Shown here: positions 25,785 to 32,909 of the stretch, in pieces | Layout: each line of letters begins with the position of its first letter | Numbering within the stretch: position 1 is the stretch's first letter | Assembly (NCBI RefSeq): GCF_016031625.1 | Contig: NZ_JACCHP010000017.1 | Location: forward strand, 62,001 to 126,000 | Source of the DNA: Bradyrhizobium agreste | GTDB lineage: Bacteria; Pseudomonadota; Alphaproteobacteria; Rhizobiales; Xanthobacteraceae | Direction of reading: 5' to 3' | DNA length: 64,000 nt | Position numbers and translations under genes: made by a program | The notes under the pieces: generated by a model | Seen by the model: only the letters and a program-made list of their open reading frames with translations | Told to the model about the DNA's origin: nothing | Databases searched by the model: none

Positions 25785-26099
25785 TCAGTGGTGCTTCTCG
25801 AGGACAATTACCGTTGTGAAGGGCACGCACTGCCAGACAGCTGCTACATAGCAGTACTGGCTTGGGTAGTCGTCGAGCTGGAAGTTATTTGCATCTGGAG
25901 CGACTAGGCGGCACTTCACCTCAGACTTCCAAAATGCAAATTGTTCGCCTTCGGATATCCACCGCAAGGGCTGCCCTACCTCCGCGACCACAAAGCTTGA
26001 ACCACCTCGCAGCAGTTGGACGATATCCGTCTCCCCCGCACTCGCTACGCGGAATGCGTCTAGGGTGCCGCTGCTGTTCCACAATTCGGTGAGCGGCAT
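25785..26099 (-). CDS. Island hypothetical protein, 104 aa
   Basis: A small soluble protein. ATG at 26099 is chosen because the sequence from MPLTELWNSSGTLDAFRVAS reads like a compact domain. Later blocks are SSFVVAEVGQPLRWISEGEQ, FAFWKSEVKCRLV and YPSQYCYVAAVW. I do not recognise the family. It is the last of three minus-strand island genes, 78 bases after the preceding stop, and may belong to a set of small defensive or immunity proteins because a YrhB/Imm35 gene lies upstream. That link is inference from position only. Confidence 0.5.
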   Translation of the reverse strand: MPLTELWNSSGTLDAFRVASAGETDIVQLLRGGSSFVVAEVGQPLRWISEGEQFAFWKSEVKCRLVAPDANNFQLDDYPSQYCYVAAVWQCVPFTTVIVLEKHH

Positions 26100-26177
26100 G
26101 CTGGTGACGATCCTGTGCTGCGAATCCACGTTTCCCCGCGTCGCTTCCAACACATAGAAAAGAAAGCTGGATACCGA

Positions 26178-26624
26178 TTAGCTCAATGGAGGGGCGGCAA
26201 CACTACCAAAATCCATGTCGCCCTCCATCGTGAAGCAAAAGCACCAACTGGCATTCGGGCCAACAAAATAATGGTGCTGCGGGATGTCAATTAGCTCAGG
26301 CAGAGCCCTCCTCATGGACTGGATTGATCCGGCCAACGCGAAATCTGTCGCGCTATCACCGGCGTAAAGCACCGGGCCCTTAAGTTCGAACTGAGCGCAA
26401 ACCTCATCGAAGAACTGGATGAACCGCTCTGGCCTTTTGGACTTGATCTCCTCGAAACATCGGATTGCGCCTGGAACGCGCTTCCAATCGATCTTCGATC
26501 CACTTATCGGATATCCATGTTGGATCAACCGAAAGATCTCGTCGGCGGTGCCCGCTTCTTTCAAGCTGCCCGTGCCAAACTCAACTTTCAACACCTCTCG
26601 AATTTCGTCTTCGAACGTAGTCAT
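26178..26624 (-). CDS. Island hypothetical protein, 148 aa, possibly immunity-type
   Basis: A soluble acidic protein starting at MTTFEDEIREVLKVEFGTGS (26624); a longer frame to 26678 overlaps the upstream gene. Blocks include IRCFEEIKSKRPERFIQFFD, GPVLYAGDSATDFALAGSIQ and IPQHHYFVGPNASWCFCFTM then EGDMDFG. The small size and acidic, tryptophan-bearing C-terminus are reminiscent of bacterial toxin immunity proteins, but no family is identified. It follows the Imm35-type gene by 47 bases, so the two are likely cotranscribed. Confidence 0.5.
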   Translation of the reverse strand: MTTFEDEIREVLKVEFGTGSLKEAGTADEIFRLIQHGYPISGSKIDWKRVPGAIRCFEEIKSKRPERFIQFFDEVCAQFELKGPVLYAGDSATDFALAGSIQSMRRALPELIDIPQHHYFVGPNASWCFCFTMEGDMDFGSVAAPPLS

Positions 26625-26671
26625 AGCTGTTGTTGATGAACGTTTGGCGATTTGGCTAACCTCAACTCCGC

Positions 26672-26987
26672 TTACCAACTTGGGAGTTGGGGCGTGCGCT
26701 GAAGCGAGCCGGGAGGGAGCGTGTTCTCGTAATGCTCCAAATAATGCTCCAGCGGCTTGGCTGTACCGGTTACACGCAACTCAGATGTGTTTCTGTCCAC
26801 TATAATTGGAGCGTTCCCGGCAAGCCGCGCCGATGCGACGCCGTTATCGAGAAACTCTATGGATTGATAGAAGAAAAACCCAACCATATGGTTTCGCAAT
26901 TGTGGATTCAGGTACAATGCGCGCCTGTCCTTCGCACGTAATGTCCACCCATGCACTTGCAAGCGCTGCCGCCTTAGTGAAATCCAT
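26672..26987 (-). pseudogene. YrhB/Imm35-type immunity protein gene with a one-base frameshift
   Basis: From ATG 26987 the frame encodes MDFTKAAALASAWVDITCEG, then QARIVPESTIAKPYGWVF, and then leaves the family. After the run of five A (plus strand) at 26874-26878 the next frame continues FYQSIEFLDNG, SARLAGNAPIIVD and GTAKPLEHYLEHYENTL. This closely matches E. coli YrhB (EFLETG, AARLAGNAPFIID, GTAKPLEEYLQDYE). Removing one base of the run gives an uninterrupted protein of about 104 aa. It is a true frameshift, a slippage site or a sequencing error. YrhB-like Imm35 proteins are immunity proteins of polymorphic toxins. Confidence 0.75.
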
Positions 26988-27101
26988 TGTGTCGAGTCTC
27001 ATCGAATGTCATGTGATCGCAAGGCTGTTGCGTCTTCTAAGGGTCACAAAACCGGCGAGGCTCATCGCTCAAAAATCAATAGGTTGCGAGAGGGGCGGGA
27101 T

Positions 27102-27149
27102 GTTCGGGACGCAGGGGTCGCAGGTTCGAATCCTGCCACTCCGACCATT
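27102..27149 (+). repeat. Right direct repeat (att-like), tRNA-Pro 3' copy
   Basis: An exact second copy of 24998-25045. It lacks the tRNA 5' half, so it is the displaced attachment-site end of the island. Confidence 0.9.
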
Positions 27150-27373
27150 CTTCCAAAAGTCGACGTTTTCCTAAAGGCTTGGCAGACCGGCCGCCGGCGC
27201 CTCGGACGCTCTTTTGCAACGATTTTCGGGGCGGGTCCACGGCCGATTTGGATCAGCAAAGCGGCTTGTTGCGGCGGCATGGCTGGCGGATAGCTGGCGG
27301 CGGCAGTCAATGGCCTTTCTCGGCTCGCACTACGCCTGATCCCTCACTCCGATCGATGCCCATCAAACGCAAA

Positions 27374-27399
27374 CGGCGCGGCCGTGATCGGCCGCGCCG
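27374..27399 (-). terminator. Rho-independent-like terminator
   Basis: A perfect 10-bp stem CGGCGCGGCC/GGCCGCGCCG with a 6-base loop. On the minus strand it is followed by TTTGCGTTTG and sits 25 bases beyond the stop of the 27425-27727 gene. Confidence 0.65.
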
Positions 27400-27424
27400 C
27401 TGTGATCTTGCGATGTGAAGGGCC

Positions 27425-27727
27425 CTAGTCCTCGTAGTCGTAGGGTGCGTAGGCAGATGTGCCCCAGCGAGGCTCGTCGTAGCCGTAGCCCGGGCTCCAA
27501 TAGCCGTAGGTGTTGGTGGGGTGCCAACTGCCGATGCGCTGGCATTGGCCGACGCCGGCCATCAACTGGCCGCCGCTCATGGCGGGTCCGGCGGCGCCGA
27601 CTGCTTCTCCAGCCGGTGGGGTGCACCAGCCGGGACCGCGTCCCGCAGCGAGGCTGGGGCTTGCAGTTGCGAGCGGCAAAATCGCGGCCAGAGTTGCGGC
27701 GACGCTCACGAGTTTCGCACGTGTCAT
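27425..27727 (-). CDS. Small secreted Gly/Tyr-rich protein
   Basis: A 100-aa exported protein. ATG 27727 has GGAG at good spacing and opens a signal peptide (MTRAKLVSVAATLAAILPLA, cleaved near SLAA). The mature part has two cysteines (GWCTPPAG, VGQCQRIGSWHPTN) and a tyrosine/glycine-rich C-terminus (TYGYWSPGYGYDEPRWG). No domain is recognised. A strong hairpin follows the stop. It is the first gene right of the tRNA island and has the base composition of the host chromosome. Confidence 0.6.
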   Translation of the reverse strand: MTRAKLVSVAATLAAILPLATASPSLAAGRGPGWCTPPAGEAVGAAGPAMSGGQLMAGVGQCQRIGSWHPTNTYGYWSPGYGYDEPRWGTSAYAPYDYED

Positions 27728-27884
27728 GGTTGTCTCCATGTTCGGGTTCAACGGGAGACCAATCCCTGCTGCTTCGAGACGTTCCGCGCGGAGCGGTCGC
27801 GATTTCGCGAGCAAAATGGGTTTCCTCGGGTTTCCCGGAACGCGGAGATTCCGTTCACGTGCGCGTCGTCGCGAGCGCGCACCA

Positions 27885-28211
27885 TCATTTGCGAGCGACC
27901 AGCACACCCACCAGAAAGGCCACGAGCAGCGACGGCAGCGGGGCGTCACGCACCATGCCGCGAATGATGTCTTGCCAGTGCTGCTCCGGCACCAGTTTCG
28001 GCGATCGCACGTTTGGCGTGGGCTCGATACCCCAGTGTGTTGCGAGCTCGGCGATCTCGCTCTGCGCGAGGCGCACGCCGTCGCGGACGCGAAAGATCGC
28101 GGCCTCGGACCGCTCGCGCGGTGCGAGCAGCATCAAGGTCTCGACGGCGGTGCGCAGCGTCATCTCGCCGTAGCCTTGCAGCCGCACCGATTCTTCGGGA
28201 TCGGAGGTCAT
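27885..28211 (-). CDS. Small protein with C-terminal membrane anchor
   Basis: A 108-aa protein starting MTSDPEESVRLQGYGEMTLR. The soluble, charged N-terminal part is followed by one C-terminal hydrophobic segment (LPSLLVAFLVGVLVARK), suggesting a tail-anchored inner-membrane protein. No domain is recognised; the charged helix plus terminal anchor is superficially like ElaB/DUF883 proteins, but similarity is not established. Monocistronic by position. Confidence 0.5.
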   Translation of the reverse strand: MTSDPEESVRLQGYGEMTLRTAVETLMLLAPRERSEAAIFRVRDGVRLAQSEIAELATHWGIEPTPNVRSPKLVPEQHWQDIIRGMVRDAPLPSLLVAFLVGVLVARK

Positions 28212-28296
28212 GCGAGGTCCCTCACAGCGCCAATTCTTTTGGAAATGGCCGCCGCCGAGCTTGGTTCCTTGCGCGCGGCGCGAATCGGCAGGCCGA

Positions 28297-28521
28297 CTAT
28301 TTCCGCAGCAGCTCGCTCAGGGCCGCCGTCGCCTCGGCGCAGCGGATGTCGTCGATCTCGCGAGACAGGCTGAGCGCGCTCGATCTCAGCTCCTCGAGCG
28401 TCCAGCTGTCCGGATGCTGGTTTTCGAGCTGACCGAGTCGCTTGTTCAGATCGTCCAGTCTCGATTGAAGCTGCCCGATGCTGGCGGCCCCATTCACTTT
28501 CCAAACGCGTTGTGCACGCAT
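28297..28521 (-). CDS. Small coiled-coil hypothetical protein
   Basis: A 74-aa protein starting MRAQRVWKVNGAASIGQLQS. Heptad-like leucines (LQSRLDDLNKRLGQLENQ) indicate a coiled coil, followed by a second helix (TLEELRSSALSLSREIDDIR). No family is recognised. A competing frame covers part of the same strand, so reality of the gene is moderate. Confidence 0.4.
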   Translation of the reverse strand: MRAQRVWKVNGAASIGQLQSRLDDLNKRLGQLENQHPDSWTLEELRSSALSLSREIDDIRCAEATAALSELLRK

Positions 28522-28780
28522 CGTCTTCCCCTGATAGTCTCACGGTGTTGTGAGAGCGGTTCGTGGCCGGAATGGGAGTTTGTTTTGTCCGGCTTCAGAC
28601 GGTGGGGAACCGTTGCAGATCGGCAACGAAGTTTCTGTTTGGGGTGCTCGCCCAGCGCCGCACGATGATACCCGCAGGCACGGAATTTGATTGTGTCCTC
28701 GGCGCAGAGGGCCGAGGCGGCCTGTTTGCGCGGTGATAGGCTCAGGCCTGGCGCACTCGAAAAAAGATGAGGAATGACGC

Positions 28781-29554
28781 GTGACGAGAATTGTGACCAT
28801 CGCAGCCGGCCAGCTCGGCCCGATCGCGAGGAGCGAGACCAGGACCGCGGTGGTGGCGCGGCTGATGGCGTTGATGCGCGAGGCGCGGGCTTGCGGCTGC
28901 GACCTGATCGTCTATCCCGAGCTGGCGCTGACCACGTTCTTTCCGCGCTGGTACTTCGAGGACCAGGCCGAGATCGAGGGCTTCTTCGAGCGCGAGATGC
29001 CGGGCCCCGAGACGCAGGCGCTGTTCGATCTCGCGCGCGAGCTCGGCATCGGCTTCTGCCTCGGCTATGCCGAGCTGACGCTCGAGGCCGGGCTGGTCAG
29101 GCGCTAGATCTGCAACGACCGCCGCTGGAGCGAGACCTATCGCGTGATGGGCCTGCAGGGCGTCGAGATGGTGCTGATCGGCTACAACACGCCGGTGCAC
29201 AATCCGCCCGCGCCGGAGCATGATGATCTCTCGCTGTTCCACAATCATCTGGTGATGCAGTCCGGCGCCTACCAGAACGGCAGTTTCGTGGTCGGCGTCG
29301 CCAAGGCCGGCATCGAGGAGGGCGTCGATCACATCGGCGGCAGCTGCATCATCGCGCCCTCGGGCGAGATCATCGCGGCCTGCACGACGAAGGGCGACGA
29401 GATCGCGCTGGCGCGCTGCGATCTCGATCTCTGCAACTCCTACAAGCGCACCACCTTCAATTTCGACGTCCACCGCCAGCCGCATGCCTACGGCATGATC
29501 GTCGAGCGGAAGGGCGTGACGATCATGGCGGATGGGACGCCGGTGAAGGGGTGA
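28781..29554 (+). pseudogene. N-carbamoyl-D-amino acid hydrolase pseudogene (internal deletion plus stop)
   Basis: The nitrilase-superfamily D-carbamoylase is recognisable on both sides of a TAG at 29105-29107. Before it: IVYPELALTTFFPRW with the catalytic Glu. After it, in the same frame: ICNDRRW with the catalytic Cys, YNTPVHNPPAPEHDDLSLFH and FNFDVHRQPHAYG. Compared with the family (about 304 aa), about 60 residues between LVRR and ICNDRR are gone, including the catalytic lysine segment (RKxHLPG type). With both a deletion and a stop at the junction it cannot make an active enzyme. The enzyme normally frees D-amino acids from carbamoyl derivatives in hydantoin breakdown. Confidence 0.85.
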
Positions 29555-30268
29555 TGCTGCCGGACCGGGGGTGTTTCGCTTCGCTGTCAATCCATCGACG
29601 TAAAAACATTCCGCTTTACCGAAATTCGGAAATATCGTATGTGTCGCTTATCCCGGCTCATTCTCGAGGGGCGATCATGCGGTCGTCATTGTCGCGAGCC
29701 GGGCTTGCGGTGGACGCGGCAGCGTCGTGTACGAGAGCCTGAGGGCGGGGCGGATTGCTCTCCGTGAGCCCCAAGGCTTCGTACCGGACGAGCGGCGCTG
29801 TCAGGTTCGTCGCGCCGGCATTTCGATGGCAACGTGCACAACGCCGTCGAACCCTGCGGCGCCAACGAACCGCGCGTACGGCAAAACCGTGTGGTCCTGG
29901 CCGTCGTTGCTACGGTCAAGCTCTGGCGAATGCGGCGCTCGCGTCAACCGGCGCGGTGCCGGCGACTTTCGTGAGGGCGAGGGAGGCCAGAACGAACTCG
30001 GCTCCCGGGAGAGCGCGGCATAAGCCGTCCGACCATCGCGCAGGGAAGGCCGTGTGTTGGGCTTCACCTGTATGCTGCTGTGCGGTCTTTTTGCGCTACA
30101 TTTTCGCGCAGCGGACCGCGGGTGCCGCCGGCACCCGGCCTTCCCTGCGCCCTTGAACGTGAGGGCGGCGAGATCAAGCAAAGCTCGGGCGTATCACGCC
30201 GCGAGAAAGCGAAGGTGCGTCTGCAATTTGCCATGCAGTTTGGTGAATTTCAGTGCCGCCGCTTGTTC

Positions 30269-30348
30269 CGTCATTGCGAGCACAGCGAAGCAATCCAGAA
30301 TCTTTCCGGGGAGACAGTCTGGATTGCTTCGCTGTGCTCGCAATGACG
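30269..30348. repeat. Perfect palindromic repeat (CGTCATTGCGAG type)
   Basis: Two perfect 31-base arms, beginning CGTCATTGCGAGCACAGCG and ending CGCTGTGCTCGCAATGACG, surround an 18-base centre. Same family as 13845-13931. Confidence 0.9.
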
Positions 30349-30381
30349 AATCCGATAGATCCTGCGCCACACTCAATTCTC

Positions 30382-30517
30382 GTGCCCCGGACGCAGCGCA
30401 GCGTCTCTTCGACGGTGCGCTGCAGAGCCGGGGCCCACGTCGCGGCATCGTGCCGTATCGCTCTGGGTCCCGGCTCTGCGCTGCAACGCTCAAAGCGTTG
30501 CAGCTTGTCCGGGACAC
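30382..30517. repeat. Palindromic repeat (GTGCCCCGGACGC type)
   Basis: An imperfect inverted repeat with outer arms GTGCCCCGGAC and GTCCGGGACAC and inner arms GAGCCGGG/CCCGGCTC, plus a small hairpin AACGCT/AGCGTT. It is a separate family from the adjacent CGTCATTGCGAG element. Confidence 0.7.
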
Positions 30518-30667
30518 GTTCGTGAGCACGATCGCCGCCCCACGTATGGACTTGGCCTGCGCAATCCGGTTCAATGCGCTCACTGAGCTCCCTTGCGCGA
30601 AGCCCGATGGAGTGCTTTTTCTGCAAGTTCCCCGCGGGGCGCATCGCCCCCGATCCAGAGAGATGAG

Positions 30668-31081
30668 ATGAGCAAACTCGTTATCCGCGCCGGCGATTTC
30701 ACCTTCGATGCCCGTTTCGAGGAGCAAGCGGCGCCCAAGACCGTCGCCGCCTTCCGCAAGGCGCTGCCGTTCGAAAGCCACATCATCCATGTGCGCTGGA
30801 GCGGCGAGGGCGTGTGGATGCCGCTCGGCGACCTCGACTTCGGCGTCGGCTACGAGAACCACACCAGCTATCCCGCGCCCGGCCAGATCATCCTCTATCC
30901 CGGCGGCATCAGCGAGACCGAGATCCTGCTGGCCTATGGCGGCGTGCATTTCGCGAGCAAGATGGGCCAGCTCGCCGGCAACCATTTCATCACGCTGACC
31001 TCGGGCCTGGAGAATCTGGCGACGCTGGGCAAGAGCGTGCTGTGGAAGGGCGCGCTGCCGATCCGCTTTGAGGAAGTCTGA
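30668..31081 (+). CDS. DUF3830 protein (cyclophilin-like fold)
   Basis: A 137-aa soluble protein matching the DUF3830 family: FTFDARFEEQAAPKTVAAFR, WSGEGVWMPLGDLDFGVGYE, YPAPGQIILYPGGISETEIL and GNHFITLTSGLENLATLGKS. The family has a cyclophilin-like beta barrel and no established function. Its TGA is followed at once by the GTG of the allantoinase gene, so it is the leading, translationally coupled gene of the ureide operon. This placement implies a role in purine-ring catabolism, for example ligand binding or an isomerase-like step; that is inference. Confidence 0.8.
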   Translation: MSKLVIRAGDFTFDARFEEQAAPKTVAAFRKALPFESHIIHVRWSGEGVWMPLGDLDFGVGYENHTSYPAPGQIILYPGGISETEILLAYGGVHFASKMGQLAGNHFITLTSGLENLATLGKSVLWKGALPIRFEEV

Positions 31082-32017
31082 GTGACCGAGCCCCGCTACC
31101 CGCGCGATCTCCGCGGTTACGGCCGCAACCCGCCGCATCCGCAATGGCCCGGCAATGCGCGGGTCGCGGTGCAATTCGTCGTCAATTTCGAGGAGGGCGG
31201 CGAGAACAACATCCTGCACGGCGACCGCGCCTCGGAAGCCTTCCTGTCCGATGTGCTCGGCGCGCAGCCCTGGCCCGGCCAGCGCCACGCCAACATCGAA
31301 TCCATGTTCGAATATGGCTCGCGGGCCGGCTTCTGGCGGCTGTGGCGGATGTTCAGCGAGCGGAAGTGGCCGACCACGGTGTTCGGCGTCGCGACCGCGC
31401 TCAAGCGTAATCCCGAGATTGTCGCGGCCATGAAGGAGGCGGGCTGGGATATCGCCAGCCACAGCCTGAAATGGATCGAGCACAAGGATATGACCGAGGC
31501 GCAGGAGCGCGTCGAGATCGCCGAGTCCATCCGCGTGCATACCGAGGCAACAGGCTCGCGTCCGCTCGGCTGGTACACCGGGCGCTCCTCGATCAACACC
31601 AATCGTCTGCTGATGGAGGAAGGCGGCTTCCTCTATCTCTGCGATTCCTATGCCGACGATCTGCCCTATTGGGTCAAGGGCGCGAGTGGCAAGCAGCTCA
31701 TCATTCCCTATACGCTCGATGCCAACGACATGCGCTTCATCAACCCGCAAGGGTTTGCCGAAGGCGAGCAGTTCTACACCTATCTGAAGGACGCCTTCGA
31801 CGTGCTTTACGCCGAGGGTGAGACCGCGCCGAAGATGATGTCGGTCGGCCTGCATTGCCGCCTCGCCGGCCGGCCCGGTCGCGCAGCGGGCCTGATGCGC
31901 TTCCTCGACTATATCGGCAAGCATGAGCGCGTCTGGGTGCCGACGCGGCTGCAGATCGCGCAGCACTGGCACGAGAAGCACGCCCATCTTGCCGCCGACG
32001 CATTCGAGATCGGGTGA
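31082..32017 (+). CDS. puuE: Allantoinase, PuuE (polysaccharide-deacetylase-like)
   Basis: A 311-aa enzyme of the metal-independent PuuE type, which hydrolyses allantoin to allantoate. Features: YPRDLRGYGRNPPHPQWPGN at the start, VQFVVNFEEGGENNILHGD, WDIASHSLKWIEH with the deacetylase-fold histidines, GWYTGRSSINTNRLLMEEGG and YTLDANDMRF. The start is a GTG directly after the DUF3830 stop. The next gene (UraD-HiuH) starts 2 bases beyond its stop, and that enzyme yields the (S)-allantoin used here, so order and chemistry agree. Confidence 0.92.
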   Translation: MTEPRYPRDLRGYGRNPPHPQWPGNARVAVQFVVNFEEGGENNILHGDRASEAFLSDVLGAQPWPGQRHANIESMFEYGSRAGFWRLWRMFSERKWPTTVFGVATALKRNPEIVAAMKEAGWDIASHSLKWIEHKDMTEAQERVEIAESIRVHTEATGSRPLGWYTGRSSINTNRLLMEEGGFLYLCDSYADDLPYWVKGASGKQLIIPYTLDANDMRFINPQGFAEGEQFYTYLKDAFDVLYAEGETAPKMMSVGLHCRLAGRPGRAAGLMRFLDYIGKHERVWVPTRLQIAQHWHEKHAHLAADAFEIG

Positions 32018-32018
32018 G

Positions 32019-32909
32019 ATGATGTCGCAAGTTTCGCTTGCCGATCTCAACGCTGCAAGCAAGGCCGATTTCGTCGCGGCGCTCGCCAATGTCGTCGAAT
32101 ATTCGCCGTGGATCGCCGAACAGCTCGCGGCAAAGCGGCCGTTCGTCGGCATCAATGAGCTGCACGCCGCCCTGATGGCGGCGATCCAGAGCGCCGAGCC
32201 CGACGTGCAGCTGGCGCTGATCCGGGCGCATCCCGATCTCGCCAACAAGACGCAGCGCGCCGCCGGCCTCACCGCGGAATCGACCGACGAGCAGAACAGC
32301 GCCGGCCTCGACCGGCTGTCGGATGCCGAATATTCCGCGTTCGAGCGGGCCAACAACGCCTACCGGGACAAGTTCGGCTTCCCCTATATCGTCTGCGTGC
32401 GCCGTCACACCAAGGATTCCGTGCTGCGCGACTTCGAGGCCCGGCTGCTCAACATTGCCAAGACCGAGATAAGGCGTGCGATCGAGGAGATCGGCCGCAT
32501 CTCCGCGCTGCGGCTCGATCAACTGGTCGTCGCCGACGACAGGCTGAAGGTGCACGGCCGGCTCTCCACCCATGTGCTGGACAACCAGATTGGCAAGCCC
32601 GCGCCGGGCATCCCGATTGAGCTCGTGGAGCTCGCGAGCCTTGGCGAGAACCGCGTCATCGCGCGCGTGGTGACCAATGCCGACGGCCGCACCGACCAGC
32701 CACTGATCGGCGGCCGTCCGCTGCCGATCGGCCGCTACGAGCTCAGATTCAGCGTTGCCGAATATTACGCCGCGCGCAACGTGCCGCTGTCCGACCCGCC
32801 GTTGCTCGACGAGATTCCGCTGCGCTTTGCGATCAGCGAGCCGGAAAGCCATTACCACGTGCCGCTGCTGGTTACGCCCTGGAGCTACTCGACCTATCGC
32901 GGGAGCTAG
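32019..32909 (+). CDS. Bifunctional OHCU decarboxylase / 5-hydroxyisourate hydrolase
   Basis: A 296-aa fusion. Residues about 1-170 are UraD-like (LADLNAASKADFVAALANVV, AHPDLANK with catalytic His71, YRDKFGFPYIVCVRRHTKDS). Residues about 175-296 are a transthyretin-like HIU hydrolase (GRLSTHVLDNQIGKPAPGIP, terminal tetrapeptide YRGS). The two steps convert 5-hydroxyisourate through OHCU to (S)-allantoin. The domain order is that of plant allantoin synthase. Two ATGs (32019, 32022) are possible. The gene converges on and overlaps the end of the xanthine-dehydrogenase-type gene by four bases. Confidence 0.92.
   Translation: MMSQVSLADLNAASKADFVAALANVVEYSPWIAEQLAAKRPFVGINELHAALMAAIQSAEPDVQLALIRAHPDLANKTQRAAGLTAESTDEQNSAGLDRLSDAEYSAFERANNAYRDKFGFPYIVCVRRHTKDSVLRDFEARLLNIAKTEIRRAIEEIGRISALRLDQLVVADDRLKVHGRLSTHVLDNQIGKPAPGIPIELVELASLGENRVIARVVTNADGRTDQPLIGGRPLPIGRYELRFSVAEYYAARNVPLSDPPLLDEIPLRFAISEPESHYHVPLLVTPWSYSTYRGS

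Larger units (their letters stand above)
24998..27149. mobile_element. tRNA-Pro mini genomic island, no integrase
   Basis: An insert of about 2.1 kb bounded by exact 48-bp repeats of the tRNA-Pro 3' half. It is visibly more AT-rich than both flanks. Its genes are small: one on the plus strand (25318-25776) and three on the minus strand (25785-26099, 26178-26624, 26672-26987). No integrase, recombinase or transposase is present. It is therefore a remnant of a larger island or a passenger mobilised in trans. One gene is of the YrhB/Imm35 immunity family. Confidence 0.8.
29555..30667. other. 1.1-kb gene-free repeat-rich region
   Basis: No convincing gene. From about 29760 to 30180 lies a stretch that resembles a non-coding block repeatedly seen (and mis-called as small ORFs) in Bradyrhizobium genomes; this is from memory and unverified. 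Two clear palindromic repeats follow at 30269-30348 and 30382-30517. Bases 30518-30667 hold the probable promoter area of the ureide operon, without obvious boxes. Confidence 0.5.

Noticed and set aside
27062..27310. Minus-strand frame containing GVAGFEPATPASRTS
   Set aside because: This peptide is the well-known translation of the antisense of a tRNA 3' end and does not indicate a real protein; here it comes from the right island repeat.
29801..30181. Minus-strand frame of 126 codons in the repeat-rich gap
   Set aside because: Resembles a peptide often mis-annotated from repeated non-coding DNA in Bradyrhizobium; no start signal or domain, and it lies in a palindrome-rich stretch.
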